A program made the position numbers and the translations under genes. Of a DNA stretch of 64,000 bases, positions 11,301 through 19,478 are shown piece by piece (within the stretch, counting starts at the first letter, position 1; each line of letters begins with the position of its first letter). The notes below the pieces were generated by a model. It did not search any database. It was not told the DNA's origin and saw nothing but the letters and a program-made list of their open reading frames with translations. Origin of the DNA: Blattamonas nauphoetae (taxonomy: Eukaryota > Preaxostyla > Oxymonadida); contig JARBJD010000009.1 in assembly GCA_033064195.1 (NCBI GenBank), forward strand, positions 1-64,000, written 5' to 3'.

Positions 11301-12756
11301 CGTAGTATGTCTTGAAGTGAGAATCCTTGACTTGGAATCCTCTTGATTGACAATATGGACAGAGCTTGTATCCAGTGATTTTCTCAGGATCAACAATGAA
11401 CATCACATGAACGAGTGTGGCTGTAAGTGGAATCATCAGGATGGGAAGAACTCTTGCATCATCATTTTCGTTGACATATGATTGACTCAGGAAGTATCGT
11501 TTCTTGTCTTCATCGTACTCATAGATGTGAACTGTGATGTTGTGTCTACTCATTTCTTTCTCCAAATCACAAGCGATATCAAATCCAGGATAATTGCGTA
11601 AGTGTTCAGTAAGTTGATGTGGCTTCAGGTGGGTCAGATGCTTCGATTCTGCGAACAATCTTTTTGCTTCAACGTTTCTCATATTGATTGATATCTTCTT
11701 ACCAGGAACTTCTGGAAGGGTGAGGAACGACAATGATTGAAAGAAGCAAATGTTGAACTCAGAATCGATGTATCGAACGTTTCTCGTTTTGATGTGTTCA
11801 GTGAGAATGGCATTTGCTTTTCCTGCAACTGGGAATCGATAGACTGCAACTAGAATTGAGTGGAATGCGATGTACATTGTCTTAGTATCCATCAGAGTTC
11901 TCTCTTGTGATTCTTTGATAAGATTGATAGCATACTTCGAATACTCAGTGATGTCTCCTGAACTTCTTATCACAGTTGGGAAACTCTTTGATGTGTTCTC
12001 CAATTCTGGTCTGAAGTCTTTGTATGTTGTCTCACTACCATCCTTTCTCTCGACGATCTTTCCGAAGTCAATACTGATCTTGAATGGATGATCCTTCTCT
12101 TTGTCGAACACTGCTTTAATGAAGGTTGTGATTTCTTCAACATTTTTCAGATGATTGTGAAAGTACAACTGATATGGTTTTCCATTATCTTCAACCTTCT
12201 CGACCTCATTCTTTTTGAACTTCCTTCGTGCATCCATGAGACAAGAATTGAATGCTACTTTGTCACGCGGTTCAGCGAGCAAGATGCATTCTTCAAATCC
12301 ATCAAATGTCTGCACTTCTCTCTTTTCCATTTGTTCATTTTTCTTCTGAATGATCAACAGATTCTTCATCCAGTGATCCATCAGCTTCTCCTCAATTGAT
12401 TTCAGTTTCCACGTCATTCTGAACACCTGCTTTTTCAGTTCGTCTTTATTCACTCTTGGATTTGCTTTCATGTTCTCAACAATCATTCGGTGAGCGAGTC
12501 GATCTTCTGACGCCATCTGTTGTCGAAGTTTAACTTGTTCAAGAAAATCTGGAATGAGATTGAGATCGAGATTCTTTATTGGATGTGGAAACTCGAGATC
12601 TGTGTGTTGAAGCATATTCAGGAGAAATGATCTGTGATGTTGATAATTTGTAGTGTCAGGATTGTACGTTCGACCATCAATAAATTGAAATTGTGTATTC
12701 GGAAAGAGATCTCGAATTTCTTGAATTCTTTCTTTGATTGGTTTTAGCAGTGTCAT
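8365..12756 (-). CDS. Polinton protein-primed family B DNA polymerase
   Basis: A 1463-residue frame. An exonuclease motif is visible as ITYDFETME near residue 545. Polymerase motif A is DFNSLYPSAF near 1003, motif B region NESYGYDG near 1193, and motif C GDTDSAYW near 1285. Residues about 320-480 (CFFQSLSF ... TLVHVMFIVDPEKITGYKLCPYC) look like the OTU-peptidase-like and zinc-binding N-terminal region known in Polinton polymerases. Between the exonuclease and motif A, near residues 872-925, sits an HNH-type block (CYICKC ... LDRIDNSKGH ... VKICCDYCN). The family copies linear element DNA from a terminal protein. The frame looks whole. Confidence 0.9.
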   Translation of the reverse strand: MTLLKPIKERIQEIRDLFPNTQFQFIDGRTYNPDTTNYQHHRSFLLNMLQHTDLEFPHPIKNLDLNLIPDFLEQVKLRQQMASEDRLAHRMIVENMKANPRVNKDELKKQVFRMTWKLKSIEEKLMDHWMKNLLIIQKKNEQMEKREVQTFDGFEECILLAEPRDKVAFNSCLMDARRKFKKNEVEKVEDNGKPYQLYFHNHLKNVEEITTFIKAVFDKEKDHPFKISIDFGKIVERKDGSETTYKDFRPELENTSKSFPTVIRSSGDITEYSKYAINLIKESQERTLMDTKTMYIAFHSILVAVYRFPVAGKANAILTEHIKTRNVRYIDSEFNICFFQSLSFLTLPEVPGKKISINMRNVEAKRLFAESKHLTHLKPHQLTEHLRNYPGFDIACDLEKEMSRHNITVHIYEYDEDKKRYFLSQSYVNENDDARVLPILMIPLTATLVHVMFIVDPEKITGYKLCPYCQSRGFQVKDSHFKTYYEKHLRECKELDGKHVKKISLDKTPRPYVPHILNNRTYEYLMAHKRQDEFKPTQYYITYDFETMEDLILDNLFSDDNTQLISHLKPLSVASAIKTKSGVKSIYFDLRDGKDFVKQWIRQLFKYAETVREDNYYEDPEIPSQNEVSVIGFNSSRFDINLIFRDLVDKDWKVVSFLGSTTKYKQVLIRHEKTQQVLRFIDMMSYTGPMTLDNAVKAFGGNTTLQKSFFAYESFDSSDYDAVLSKHEPFSKYEFYSSLNNSEMSDIDSQIYLDDWNKQGFKNRWDYLKFYNIRDVECMIAPLDNLIDLNFQNKVDMLHNLSLSANASAIKYACAYKDFDIDADYNECDESGPIKITKQYWKYKVEGYRYQDQKAHRNTTNNVTEADYDWFVQQCKRVCYICKCHFSQAVRPTLDRIDNSKGHSKENVKICCDYCNTYKSDKDEHLTRLRIQLKKYCLWKSLPMTLTHEQTYHKLRAAVTGGLSTVQHRQNIKDVTPINHFSFEEGVVKSTDTEHIMTHVCGVDFNSLYPSAFSSIKNKNNPYTNHRMYMPGRCLFTATGDKDCRKIIEDKNQKTLFVVELKGHIEEKHINDFINFPPIFRNIVVNTTEENIGEKTYSLMKKHGLKTDDKQRKLTQLLSTHDQYMFFSTYYLWFLIDYCHFIVDEVRSVMVFSRHAGFEPFVTSFMNDRIEAMKVGNKGKEQFCKTNLNESYGYDGMNTEKYNSITICNEKRTYLKQMMKGFVATREINEDNYIVIEDREKASCKTCLQEAVFTLDNAKFWYLNFIYNFMYKCLDMNKIHFCEGDTDSAYWAIGGDPNAGIHQQFEHVIADKEFYDAHKYEWFQNPEKGVDDEKKLLGLAIEKEGEQMICLAPKCYSLDEKCKIKGVSLKKTNITSDDYVKCLDGEKTVTTTLNFTVKRFKHQNDAFQTKRIVSEEDTNGFEIAKIQQQKLSLSGIHLKAIVLENESCPPFIHGLKATDYIIE

Positions 12757-12799
12757 TTACTACAAAATAAAATATCCGAAAATAAAAAAAGTTGAGCGT

Positions 12800-13189
12800 T
12801 TATTTCTGTTTTCTCAGATGGGGCTTTTTCTTAGCAGTCAGCCATGCATCAAGTCTAATTCTGAACACTTCACTTCCGCCAATCTCTCGATATGTGAATG
12901 GAACCAGAACTTTCGTGTACTCACCCACGAGCTCACAATTGTATTTCTTCAGTTCTTTTTCGACGAATGATGGAGTGTAGTGTCGACGAGTTGCTACGTG
13001 AGGTCTGTTTCCTTGATTCCACAACTTTGGTTTTATTCTCCATTCAATTCCCTCATGAACATACGTCACTGGCACATTATTTCTGACATACTCAGAGACT
13101 AGCGAACAGTTCTCTTCTCTCATTGATTCAATTAATGCTTGTTCTGAACATACTCGACGTCTTTCCTTGTACATCGCAGTTGGATTCAT
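12800..13189 (-). CDS. small repeat protein of the Polinton block
   Basis: A 129-residue frame 43 bases upstream of the polymerase gene, same strand. It is built from two units of about 55 residues. Each has the pattern E(N/K)(Y)NC.LV.EY followed by a short beta-like stretch, a Trp in a basic context (KPKLWNQGNRPHVA; RLDAWLTAKKKPHLR) and Arg-Pro-His or Lys-Pro-His. The same unit recurs three times in the 14899-15501 protein. I do not recognise the family. The basic W..(G/K)..PH endings suggest nucleic-acid binding, which is inference. Confidence 0.6.
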   Translation of the reverse strand: MNPTAMYKERRRVCSEQALIESMREENCSLVSEYVRNNVPVTYVHEGIEWRIKPKLWNQGNRPHVATRRHYTPSFVEKELKKYNCELVGEYTKVLVPFTYREIGGSEVFRIRLDAWLTAKKKPHLRKQK

Positions 13190-14898
13190 TTAATACAAAT
13201 TAAAAAATTCCAAATTAGATTTTCTTTCGTTGATTTCTCAGTTTTGGTTTTGTCACCAGAAACGAGGATCAATGGGTTCGATCACTCATTTCTCACAAGT
13301 GATAGTTTCGTTCTGATTCTTCGCGTTTCGGAATCTCCTGAAGTTGGAGATCATGATCGTATGCTTCGTTTTTTGGATTTTCCGAACTTTTGCAGAGATA
13401 TGCGGAGTTTCAGGATCGGTCGTGGATCTCTGCACTTTTATGTAAAAAGGAGTATGTCACTCTCATTTTCTCCTTATTTCAGCTCTGTTCTCTCTGTTTA
13501 TGGTTGAATTGTCACCAATTTTGCACTAGTTATTGTTTCGTTTTTGACCTCACTTCCGTCTTCGTTTTTTCGTTGTTTATCCATAATATCCACTTCATTC
13601 ATGTTTCTTTCAACTAAACTTTTTCTCGAATACAACACACTAATTCCCGTTTACTGAGTTTTCCGGACTTTTGCAGAGATCCGCCATTCAACGGCTCACT
13701 TCATATCTCGGTATTTTTCCGGAAAATCCAACATTTCACATACATTTTTGAAGCATTTTTGTTGTTTTTAAGACATAAAACCGAGAACACAAGCGACATT
13801 TTCACTATTGGTGCCACATTTCACACCGTTTTCACGATCGTCAATTTCCCTCTCAGTTTCATACTTGCCCGTTTCATTCATGCTTGTTTCGCTTTCATTT
13901 ACTCTGTTTTTGTGAAAAAGTTGATGAAAAGTTGACCAAAATGATGTGCTAGTGAAGTGAGAACGGCCCACAAAATGGAAGTGAATTGAGCAAAATGAAG
14001 AGGAATGATGAACAGATCATATGTGAAATGGGGAGAGAAAGTGATGAAATGAAAGGGACTACAGTCGGTTTTGAAGTGACAAAAACGGTCAAAAGTTGTG
14101 AAGTGAAAACATGAAAAAGTGACTTTATGGGAGAACTATCCGACAAAATCTCCTCAAAATTCAGGCACACCTTACTCATACCGCGAGAAAGAAGGATTTG
14201 TAACGAAATTCAGATTAAAAAATCTATAGTGTCAAAATGTTGGTGCAAGAGTGTCGTCAGAGGTGTGATCGAAGAACCGACAAAATGAAACTAAGGAAAT
14301 GCACTATACGTCTCGCGTCGACTTATGTTCGTTAAAATGATGCAAGAACGGAGTAAATGAAGTGAAAGTAGTGAAATGTGAAAATTCATGAAAAAGTGTG
14401 CGAACGTAGAGGTGTCAAAAGTTTTCAGAGATGAATGACACAAAAAGACGCCAACTAGCGTTTTCACACCCAAAAACACCAGAAGACGACGAAAAGTGAT
14501 CAAAAGGACATAGTCCCGAACGTCCATACCTTTTCTGAAAAAATCTCGAAAAACGCGAAAAAACCTCAATGGGTCGGATCAAACCAAAAATCTCAGAAGT
14601 GCTTTTTATCGAAAATCCTACCTTTCAAAATGATTTCCGTCATAATCAAACGTGTTTGAACACAATTTGAGCCATAAAGGTGTTCATAGTAGCGAAATCT
14701 GAACATCGACTTTTTCGTCACTTTTTGGACCAAAGTTCGGTACACAGTTCGACGAATTCCCAACCGATTTTCATCAGGATTGTTTTGATCGATGACCGAC
14801 AGTGTCCCCGAGATTTTAGAATTTTTTGCAGAATTTTTCGAAATGGTTCTCACATTGGATTCGACTGATTTGTGGTAAAAAATAGATTTTCAGTATTT
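13190..14898. other. 1.7 kb gene-free stretch within the Polinton block
   Basis: No long frame on either strand. A short motif CTTTTGCAGAGAT, preceded by TTTTCCG(A/G)A, occurs at about 13378-13401 and again at about 13658-13681. The part from 13930 to 14470 is rich in GAAATG, AAAATG and GAAGTGA words, giving a purine-biased plus strand. No match to the end regions of the element was found. Confidence 0.4.
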
Positions 14899-15501
14899 TC
14901 AAGATCTGTCATGGTACTTTCTCAAGTGAGGACGGTCTCCAAAATACAACCAATTGTCTAGTCGAACGTAATACTCATTCTTTGTTCGTAAATCGCGATA
15001 TTTGAATGGCTCAAGCACCTTTGTGTATGTTCCAATGAGTTCACAATTCTCTTTTTTCAGTTCATTTTCAACAAACGATTGTGTGTATGTTTTTCGTTTG
15101 TTTTTGTGAGTTCTGAATCCTTTCATCCATTTTGATGGGATCACTTTCCATTCGATTCCTTCGTATCGATATGTGACTCCGGTACCAGCATGAGTGTATT
15201 CTGAAACGAGTTCACAATTTTCGTTTTTCAATGATTCGAGAAACTTTTCTTTCGTACAACAATTGGATACTTGAATGTATCTCTGGCGATTCGTGTGTGG
15301 TCTAGATCCTTTGACAAAACGCGGTAAGTACACTCGATAAATGTCATCTGATTTATCTTCGTGATAATATTCGAAAGTACTCGATGTGAGATATGTTGTT
15401 CCTTGTCGATTGAGAGTTGGTGGAACTTTCATCTTCAAATTTTCTTTGTCCAAAATTTCCTGTAGTTGATTTGGTGTTAATACGCAACTCATTTTATCCA
15501 A
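14899..15501 (-). CDS. three-unit repeat protein of the Polinton block
   Basis: A 200-residue frame, same strand as the polymerase. It contains three related units, each ending in a basic, aromatic patch: RFVKGSRPHTNRQR, KWMKGFRTHKNKRK and NWLYFGDRPHLRKY. Units two and three share the lead-in ENCEL(V/I)(S/G)(E/T)YT. The relationship to the 12800-13189 protein is clear (ENCSLVSEY, NCELVGEYTKVLVPFTYRE). Unit three and the last unit of the smaller protein are the most alike, so the two genes probably arose by duplication. Its function is unknown. It is the furthest-right gene I can tie to the Polinton. Confidence 0.6.
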   Translation of the reverse strand: MDKMSCVLTPNQLQEILDKENLKMKVPPTLNRQGTTYLTSSTFEYYHEDKSDDIYRVYLPRFVKGSRPHTNRQRYIQVSNCCTKEKFLESLKNENCELVSEYTHAGTGVTYRYEGIEWKVIPSKWMKGFRTHKNKRKTYTQSFVENELKKENCELIGTYTKVLEPFKYRDLRTKNEYYVRLDNWLYFGDRPHLRKYHDRS

Positions 15502-15729
15502 ATTAAAAAATTGAATAAAAAAGAAATCGAATTTGTTTTTGGAAAGTACTCAAAAAAAGCTTCAAAATTGACACTTTTCACGAGGTCAAAATATTGGACA
15601 TATTTTTAGAATTTAGGCCAAATATTGATGTCATCGAAATGTCATAAATTCCTTTTAATACAAGATACAAAATTGGTCAATCGGCGTTGACTTTTAGTTT
15701 TGATTTCAATGACAATTTCAGATTGGTTC

Positions 15730-16700
15730 TCAAATCGCTTCTACCACTACTACAATGTCCATGTTATCATCTGTGACATTGTCCTTGTTATCAACTTCCT
15801 CGGTATCATCAGAGGAAGATGGTGGGTTCCCGTCGTTGCACGTTGGATCGACAAAAAGTGCGGTCTTTGTCACACTGTATTCATGACGTTCACGAGGGAC
15901 ACGTCTTCTTTTCTGTTCTAGGTAGGCTTCGATCCAATTGACTTTCTTCTGACTGAAAGGAAGAACAAAGATAAAAATTCATCAACAAGACTGAAGATAC
16001 CCCCATGGAAAAGCTGAATGGTACCGCTGTATTGTCAGTCTGGCTCGGTCCTTCATTTCAACGTCGCATCGGTAATTGTCAATGTCCATGTCATCATCTT
16101 CTTTGTCGATGTCCATGTTCTCATCACTGCTCAGAGTGGTGTCAGAAAAGTGTAGAAATTCATTAAACCGACAGAAATCGAGATTTTCCCAGAATCTTAT
16201 GGACATTGTCCAACTACGAATAAAGTAAATAGTGAATCAATTGTCATGAAACTTTTCCCATTTACCTTTTTTGATGATCCGAACATTTGAGAAAAAAATC
16301 GGAATTACATAATGGGTATCTGGAAAAAAGTTGAAAAACCCATCTTTTCTCGACAAGACTCTTAGAAGAATAATCTTTTTTTTTCGAATCGTAAAAATCG
16401 TTTTTCGAGATCTTTACGAATAGAATGCACTCTTCTTTTTCATATTTTTTGGACGCGGTTGAGACCGACTCGCATTGTGGACGGCTTTCTGTGAACATCC
16501 GCAAATCGAAGCCACCAATCGTTGCGTTAACGGCCTGAAAATGTCATCGCCAAGCTGGGTCTTCAACCAAATAATTCTTTCACGAGGTTGGGATTGTCCA
16601 ATCTGAACCTGCAAATAGCCAGCAATTTCTTCGGCCCTCGCTTCAGAAACCAACAGCAAAAGTTGATAATAGATACGTCATTAACCCGGTCCGTGTCACC
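15730..16700 (-). CDS. predicted multi-exon gene of unknown function (partial)
   Basis: Several minus-strand exons join in frame. The last (15730-15952) reads QKKVNWIEAYLEQKRRR ... DNMDIVVVVEAI and ends in TGA. A 48-nt intron (15953-16000, GTATCT..TTTCAG) connects it to an acidic exon containing SSDENMDIDKEDDDMDID, and a further intron with acceptor TTCGTAG near 16210 leads upstream. Further up, 16414-16659 encodes EIAGYLQVQIGQ ... RLVASICGCSQKAVHNAS, which looks like a helix-turn-helix. The segment at 16260-16450 is one of three copies of a repeat, and its joining to the upstream part is uncertain. The 5' end may be cut by the inverted-repeat element at 16683. It could be transposon-derived. 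Confidence 0.35.
16200..16450 (-). repeat. repeat unit copy A (three-copy family)
   Basis: Shares the order RPK.MKKK ... FF.FFPDT ... KK....EK.H with copies B (16850-17100) and C (19060-19320), and at the DNA level the CCAGATACCC and CGTAAAGATCTCG blocks. The GTCCAACTA.GAATAAA block at about 16208 matches the inner end of the inverted repeat bounding copy B. Confidence 0.5.
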
Positions 16701-17251
16701 AACCCGGAACCTGGTGTCCCAATAAACCTTATTGGTCCAACTAAGAATAAACAAAAATATGAGAAATTTCCTATTTGGGGAATTCGAGAAATCCTTAAAA
16801 TACCTTGTTGTGGCCACTATTCAAAATGTGTCCAAATCATATCTCCACAACCTGTGGACCAATTTTCATGAACTTTTTCACAGAAACGTTTTTTTGGTGA
16901 AACTATATTAAAGAAAAAAATTGAACCAAAATTTTGGGTATTTGGGAAGATGTGAAAAAACGCTGTTATTCTCGCCCAAACATTTCTTTGGAAAAATTTT
17001 ATATTTTTTGTGAGTCTTTTTTCGATATATTCACGATAAAATTGCTTTTTATTTGGTTTAAAACGGATATCTGGTTGTGGAGATTTGAGCTGAAAAAATT
17101 AGAAAAATGTGTGCATTCCTGCTGTATGCAGTATTTTGAGGTTTTCTCCGATTCCCCACGGAATTGAATGCTCAAGTTTTATTTTTTTCTTAGTTGGACC
17201 AATAAGGTGTATTTGGACCCCAGGTTCCGGGTTGGTGACACACACCGGGTT
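16683..17251. mobile_element. inverted-repeat element of about 570 bp, unknown family
   Basis: The left arm, 16683 to about 16755, begins AACCCGGT and includes CACCAACCCGGAACCTG and CTTATTGGTCCAACTAAGAA. It returns as the reverse complement at about 17180-17251, ending ACCGGGTT. The arms are about 70 bp with roughly 85-90 per cent identity by eye. No clean target duplication was found, so the exact ends and superfamily are open. It encloses repeat copy B and lies against the 5' side of the gene predicted at 15730-16700. Confidence 0.55.
16850..17100 (-). repeat. repeat unit copy B with an open minus-strand frame
   Basis: The minus strand gives about 85 open codons beginning near 17090 after a good acceptor (TTTTTTCAG): QPDIRFKPNKKQFYREYIEK, then FFHIFPNTQNFG and EKVHENWSTGCGD before a stop. 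The same protein pattern is recoverable in copies A and C. The frame may be an exon of a mobile-element protein; no known domain was recognised. Confidence 0.45.
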
Positions 17252-17499
17252 TGTGACAAATCTTTAAAAGCATTTTTGTTTTGTCAACGACATATTTTTG
17301 TTATAGAAGAAAAGATTCGAATGATAAACATTTGTGAAGTGGGATCTCCCCTTTGAATTTGGTTTGATTCCCAATTCACGGAGTCCGGAGTGACTGATTA
17401 GTCAAACGAAGAAAAAACTTAATTGTTTGAAGTTAACTCTATCGACGTTAAAACTGAACGAAGACGAAAACTTCCATCAATCGTGCTTAGACATTGGAG

Positions 17500-18835
17500 T
17501 TCAAGGTGTGTTTGAAACGGCCAAAGAGTGAAGGATGAAAAAGAAGATGGTTTTGTTTCGTATATGAAGGTCTGTCGTATCTATGATAAAACGTTAGTTC
17601 GTCAATCGGTTTTCTCTGTTTTCCCACATCCATTCTCTCGCCGGGTTTGGGTTCATGTTTTTTTCGTCCAAAACAACATCTCTCGGTATCATCCGTCAAC
17701 TATCAGACTTGGAGGTATTCAAGGACTCCCACAGACCGAACAACCGAAGACCCCTCCTTCCGAACATTTGTCGATAGTTCTGCTTGTTCAGGGCAGATAT
17801 CGAATCTTTGGGAACGAGTTTGGGAAGAAATGTTTAAACATCTGCATGTGGGAGTAGACATGGGGGAGAAATTCAACGATTTGGAGTTCCAATCAATGCT
17901 TTTCTTCTTGGATCTACTCCAATCAATTCATCTTGTGTTCAACACAAATTACACATTCAGAATCAAGGACGGATGCGAAATCGTCTTAAAATTGGCATAT
18001 CCCACCAGTTTACTCTGTTCACACCCACTCCGCCCCACTAAACCGCTCCCCTCCTCTTTTCATTCAGTTCCACACAAGATCGAATACACCATTGATGAAA
18101 TGGTCGAAAAGAACCTGTACTTTAATATGAAGACGATTATTATAAGTGTTGTTTTAATAAGATAATAATTTACAGTAGGTGTCGATTCCCACACTCCTTC
18201 CGAGAGTGACATTCGGTATCGAGTGTCTGAAGACAGTCCGTCCTAACTTGTAGATCGTCTGTGTTGTGCGGAGTTCGTTGAAGAGGTAAAGGAGAGCGAG
18301 GAGTTGGTAGAGCCGAAACTATCGCTGAAGTCGGTTCATGTTGGGTTGGGATGAAATCAGAAATCTGGTTGAGTTGGTGGGCGTTGTACTGGGACTTTCG
18401 TGCAGTTGCGCTGAAATGAAGTCGACTGTCTTCAATCGGATCAAGGCCGATGTGAATGGACGATGTGATGATCGTCTCGCCCGAACTCGCCAACCCTCCA
18501 GTCTTCTCGTTCACCAACTTCAAATTAGATACGCATTCTAGTTCCTCGTCGTCTCGTCTGCATATCGTCACAATCGTTGGTGAAGACTTGAAGACTCTGA
18601 TCAACACCTACGGAGCAACCACTCACAGAGAGTCGCTGCTGCACTGTCTGGTGTGGAACAAAGCCGAACAAGAGATCCTTCGGAAACACCTCTATCAGAT
18701 CATCACGCATAGCATATTTCTTTTCGTCATCGTTTCATCATTTCAAACATCATTTCCATTCATATTACATACTTTTGAAGAATATAATCAAGATCAAACC
18801 AGAAATAAAAAGTTCGGTTGAATTCACGTGGTAAC
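17500..18835 (+). other. degenerate coding-like stretch
   Basis: Two plus-strand stretches look partly coding: 17647-18165 with SLWERVWEEM-like text (actually NLWERVWEEMFKHLHVGVD) and HKIEYTIDEMVEKNLYF, and 18456-18821 with VTIVGEDLKTLINTYGATT and LLHCLVWNKAEQEILRKHL. They lie in different frames with stops between, have no recognised domain and no clear splice sites to join them. The best description is the remains of one or two host genes. Confidence 0.25.
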
Positions 18836-18940
18836 GAAGTGTTTATGAGTAAATAGGAGTGAAATTCGAGATCATCAGAATTGATTCATCATGATTTTTT
18901 GTTAAATGGAAATTTCTCGGGTTTCTATGGGCACAATAAT

Positions 18941-19042
18941 TTCTCTTCGACTTTGAATTATTTTCTTCGACTTTGACTTATTTCACTTCGACTTTGAATT
19001 ATTTCATCTCGACTTTGAATGATTTTCTTCGACTTCGAATTC
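18941..19042. repeat. 20-bp tandem repeat, five copies
   Basis: Five head-to-tail units of about 20 bp around the core TTCGACTTTGAATTATTTC, with one or two changes per unit. The array abuts the left side of repeat copy C. Confidence 0.85.
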
Positions 19043-19059
19043 TTTTCCGTACTTTTGAC

Positions 19060-19320
19060 GATCATTTTTCCATCACCAGACATCCGTTTGAGACCGAAGA
19101 AAAAGCATTCTTTTCGTAAACATATCGCTAAAAGTCGCTCAAAAAATAAATTTTTTTTCCTGGAAGTTTTTCTGGACGAAAAACAACCTTTTTTCATATC
19201 TTCCCAGATACCCATCATTTTTTTTCAAATTCTTTTTCAAAATGTTTATTTCTCCAAAAAAACGTTTCTATGGAACATTTCATCAAAATCGGTTCACAGG
19301 TTGTGAAGTTATGACGAGAA
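19060..19320 (+). repeat. repeat unit copy C, opposite orientation to A and B
   Basis: The plus strand gives PDIRLRPKKKHSFRKHI, then, after a change of frame, FFHIFPDTHHFF. These align with copies A and B read on the minus strand. Further right, ATTTTATTTTTTTCTTGGTTTGACTAA at about 19395-19420 resembles the inner arm sequence at 17180-17205. C therefore looks like a diverged, inverted copy of the whole 16683-17251 element. Confidence 0.5.
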
Positions 19321-19478
19321 CACATAAAAAAAGTGGTTGAACAGAGCTATTGTGGGGATTGTTTGGGATCGCGTGGGAGGAAAATTCTAAAATTTTATTT
19401 TTTTCTTGGTTTGACTAAAACTGGTAATTCCAGAAAAAAGCACAAATTGATGACATGGAACTAATTGGTGACTCCACT

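Larger units (their letters stand above)
6300..15501 (-). mobile_element. Polinton/Maverick element core (virus-like fossil)
   Basis: Four minus-strand genes run in one direction. They are a retroviral-type integrase, a protein-primed family B DNA polymerase, and two small proteins that share a repeat with each other. Integrase plus protein-primed polymerase is the defining pair of Polinton/Maverick elements. The two large frames look whole. Capsid proteins, the maturation protease and the packaging ATPase, which full elements carry, were not seen anywhere in the window. Either the element is partial or the rest was lost or displaced. I found no terminal inverted repeats, so both limits given here are the outermost gene evidence, not real ends. 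Uninterrupted large frames suggest a young copy. Confidence 0.8.
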
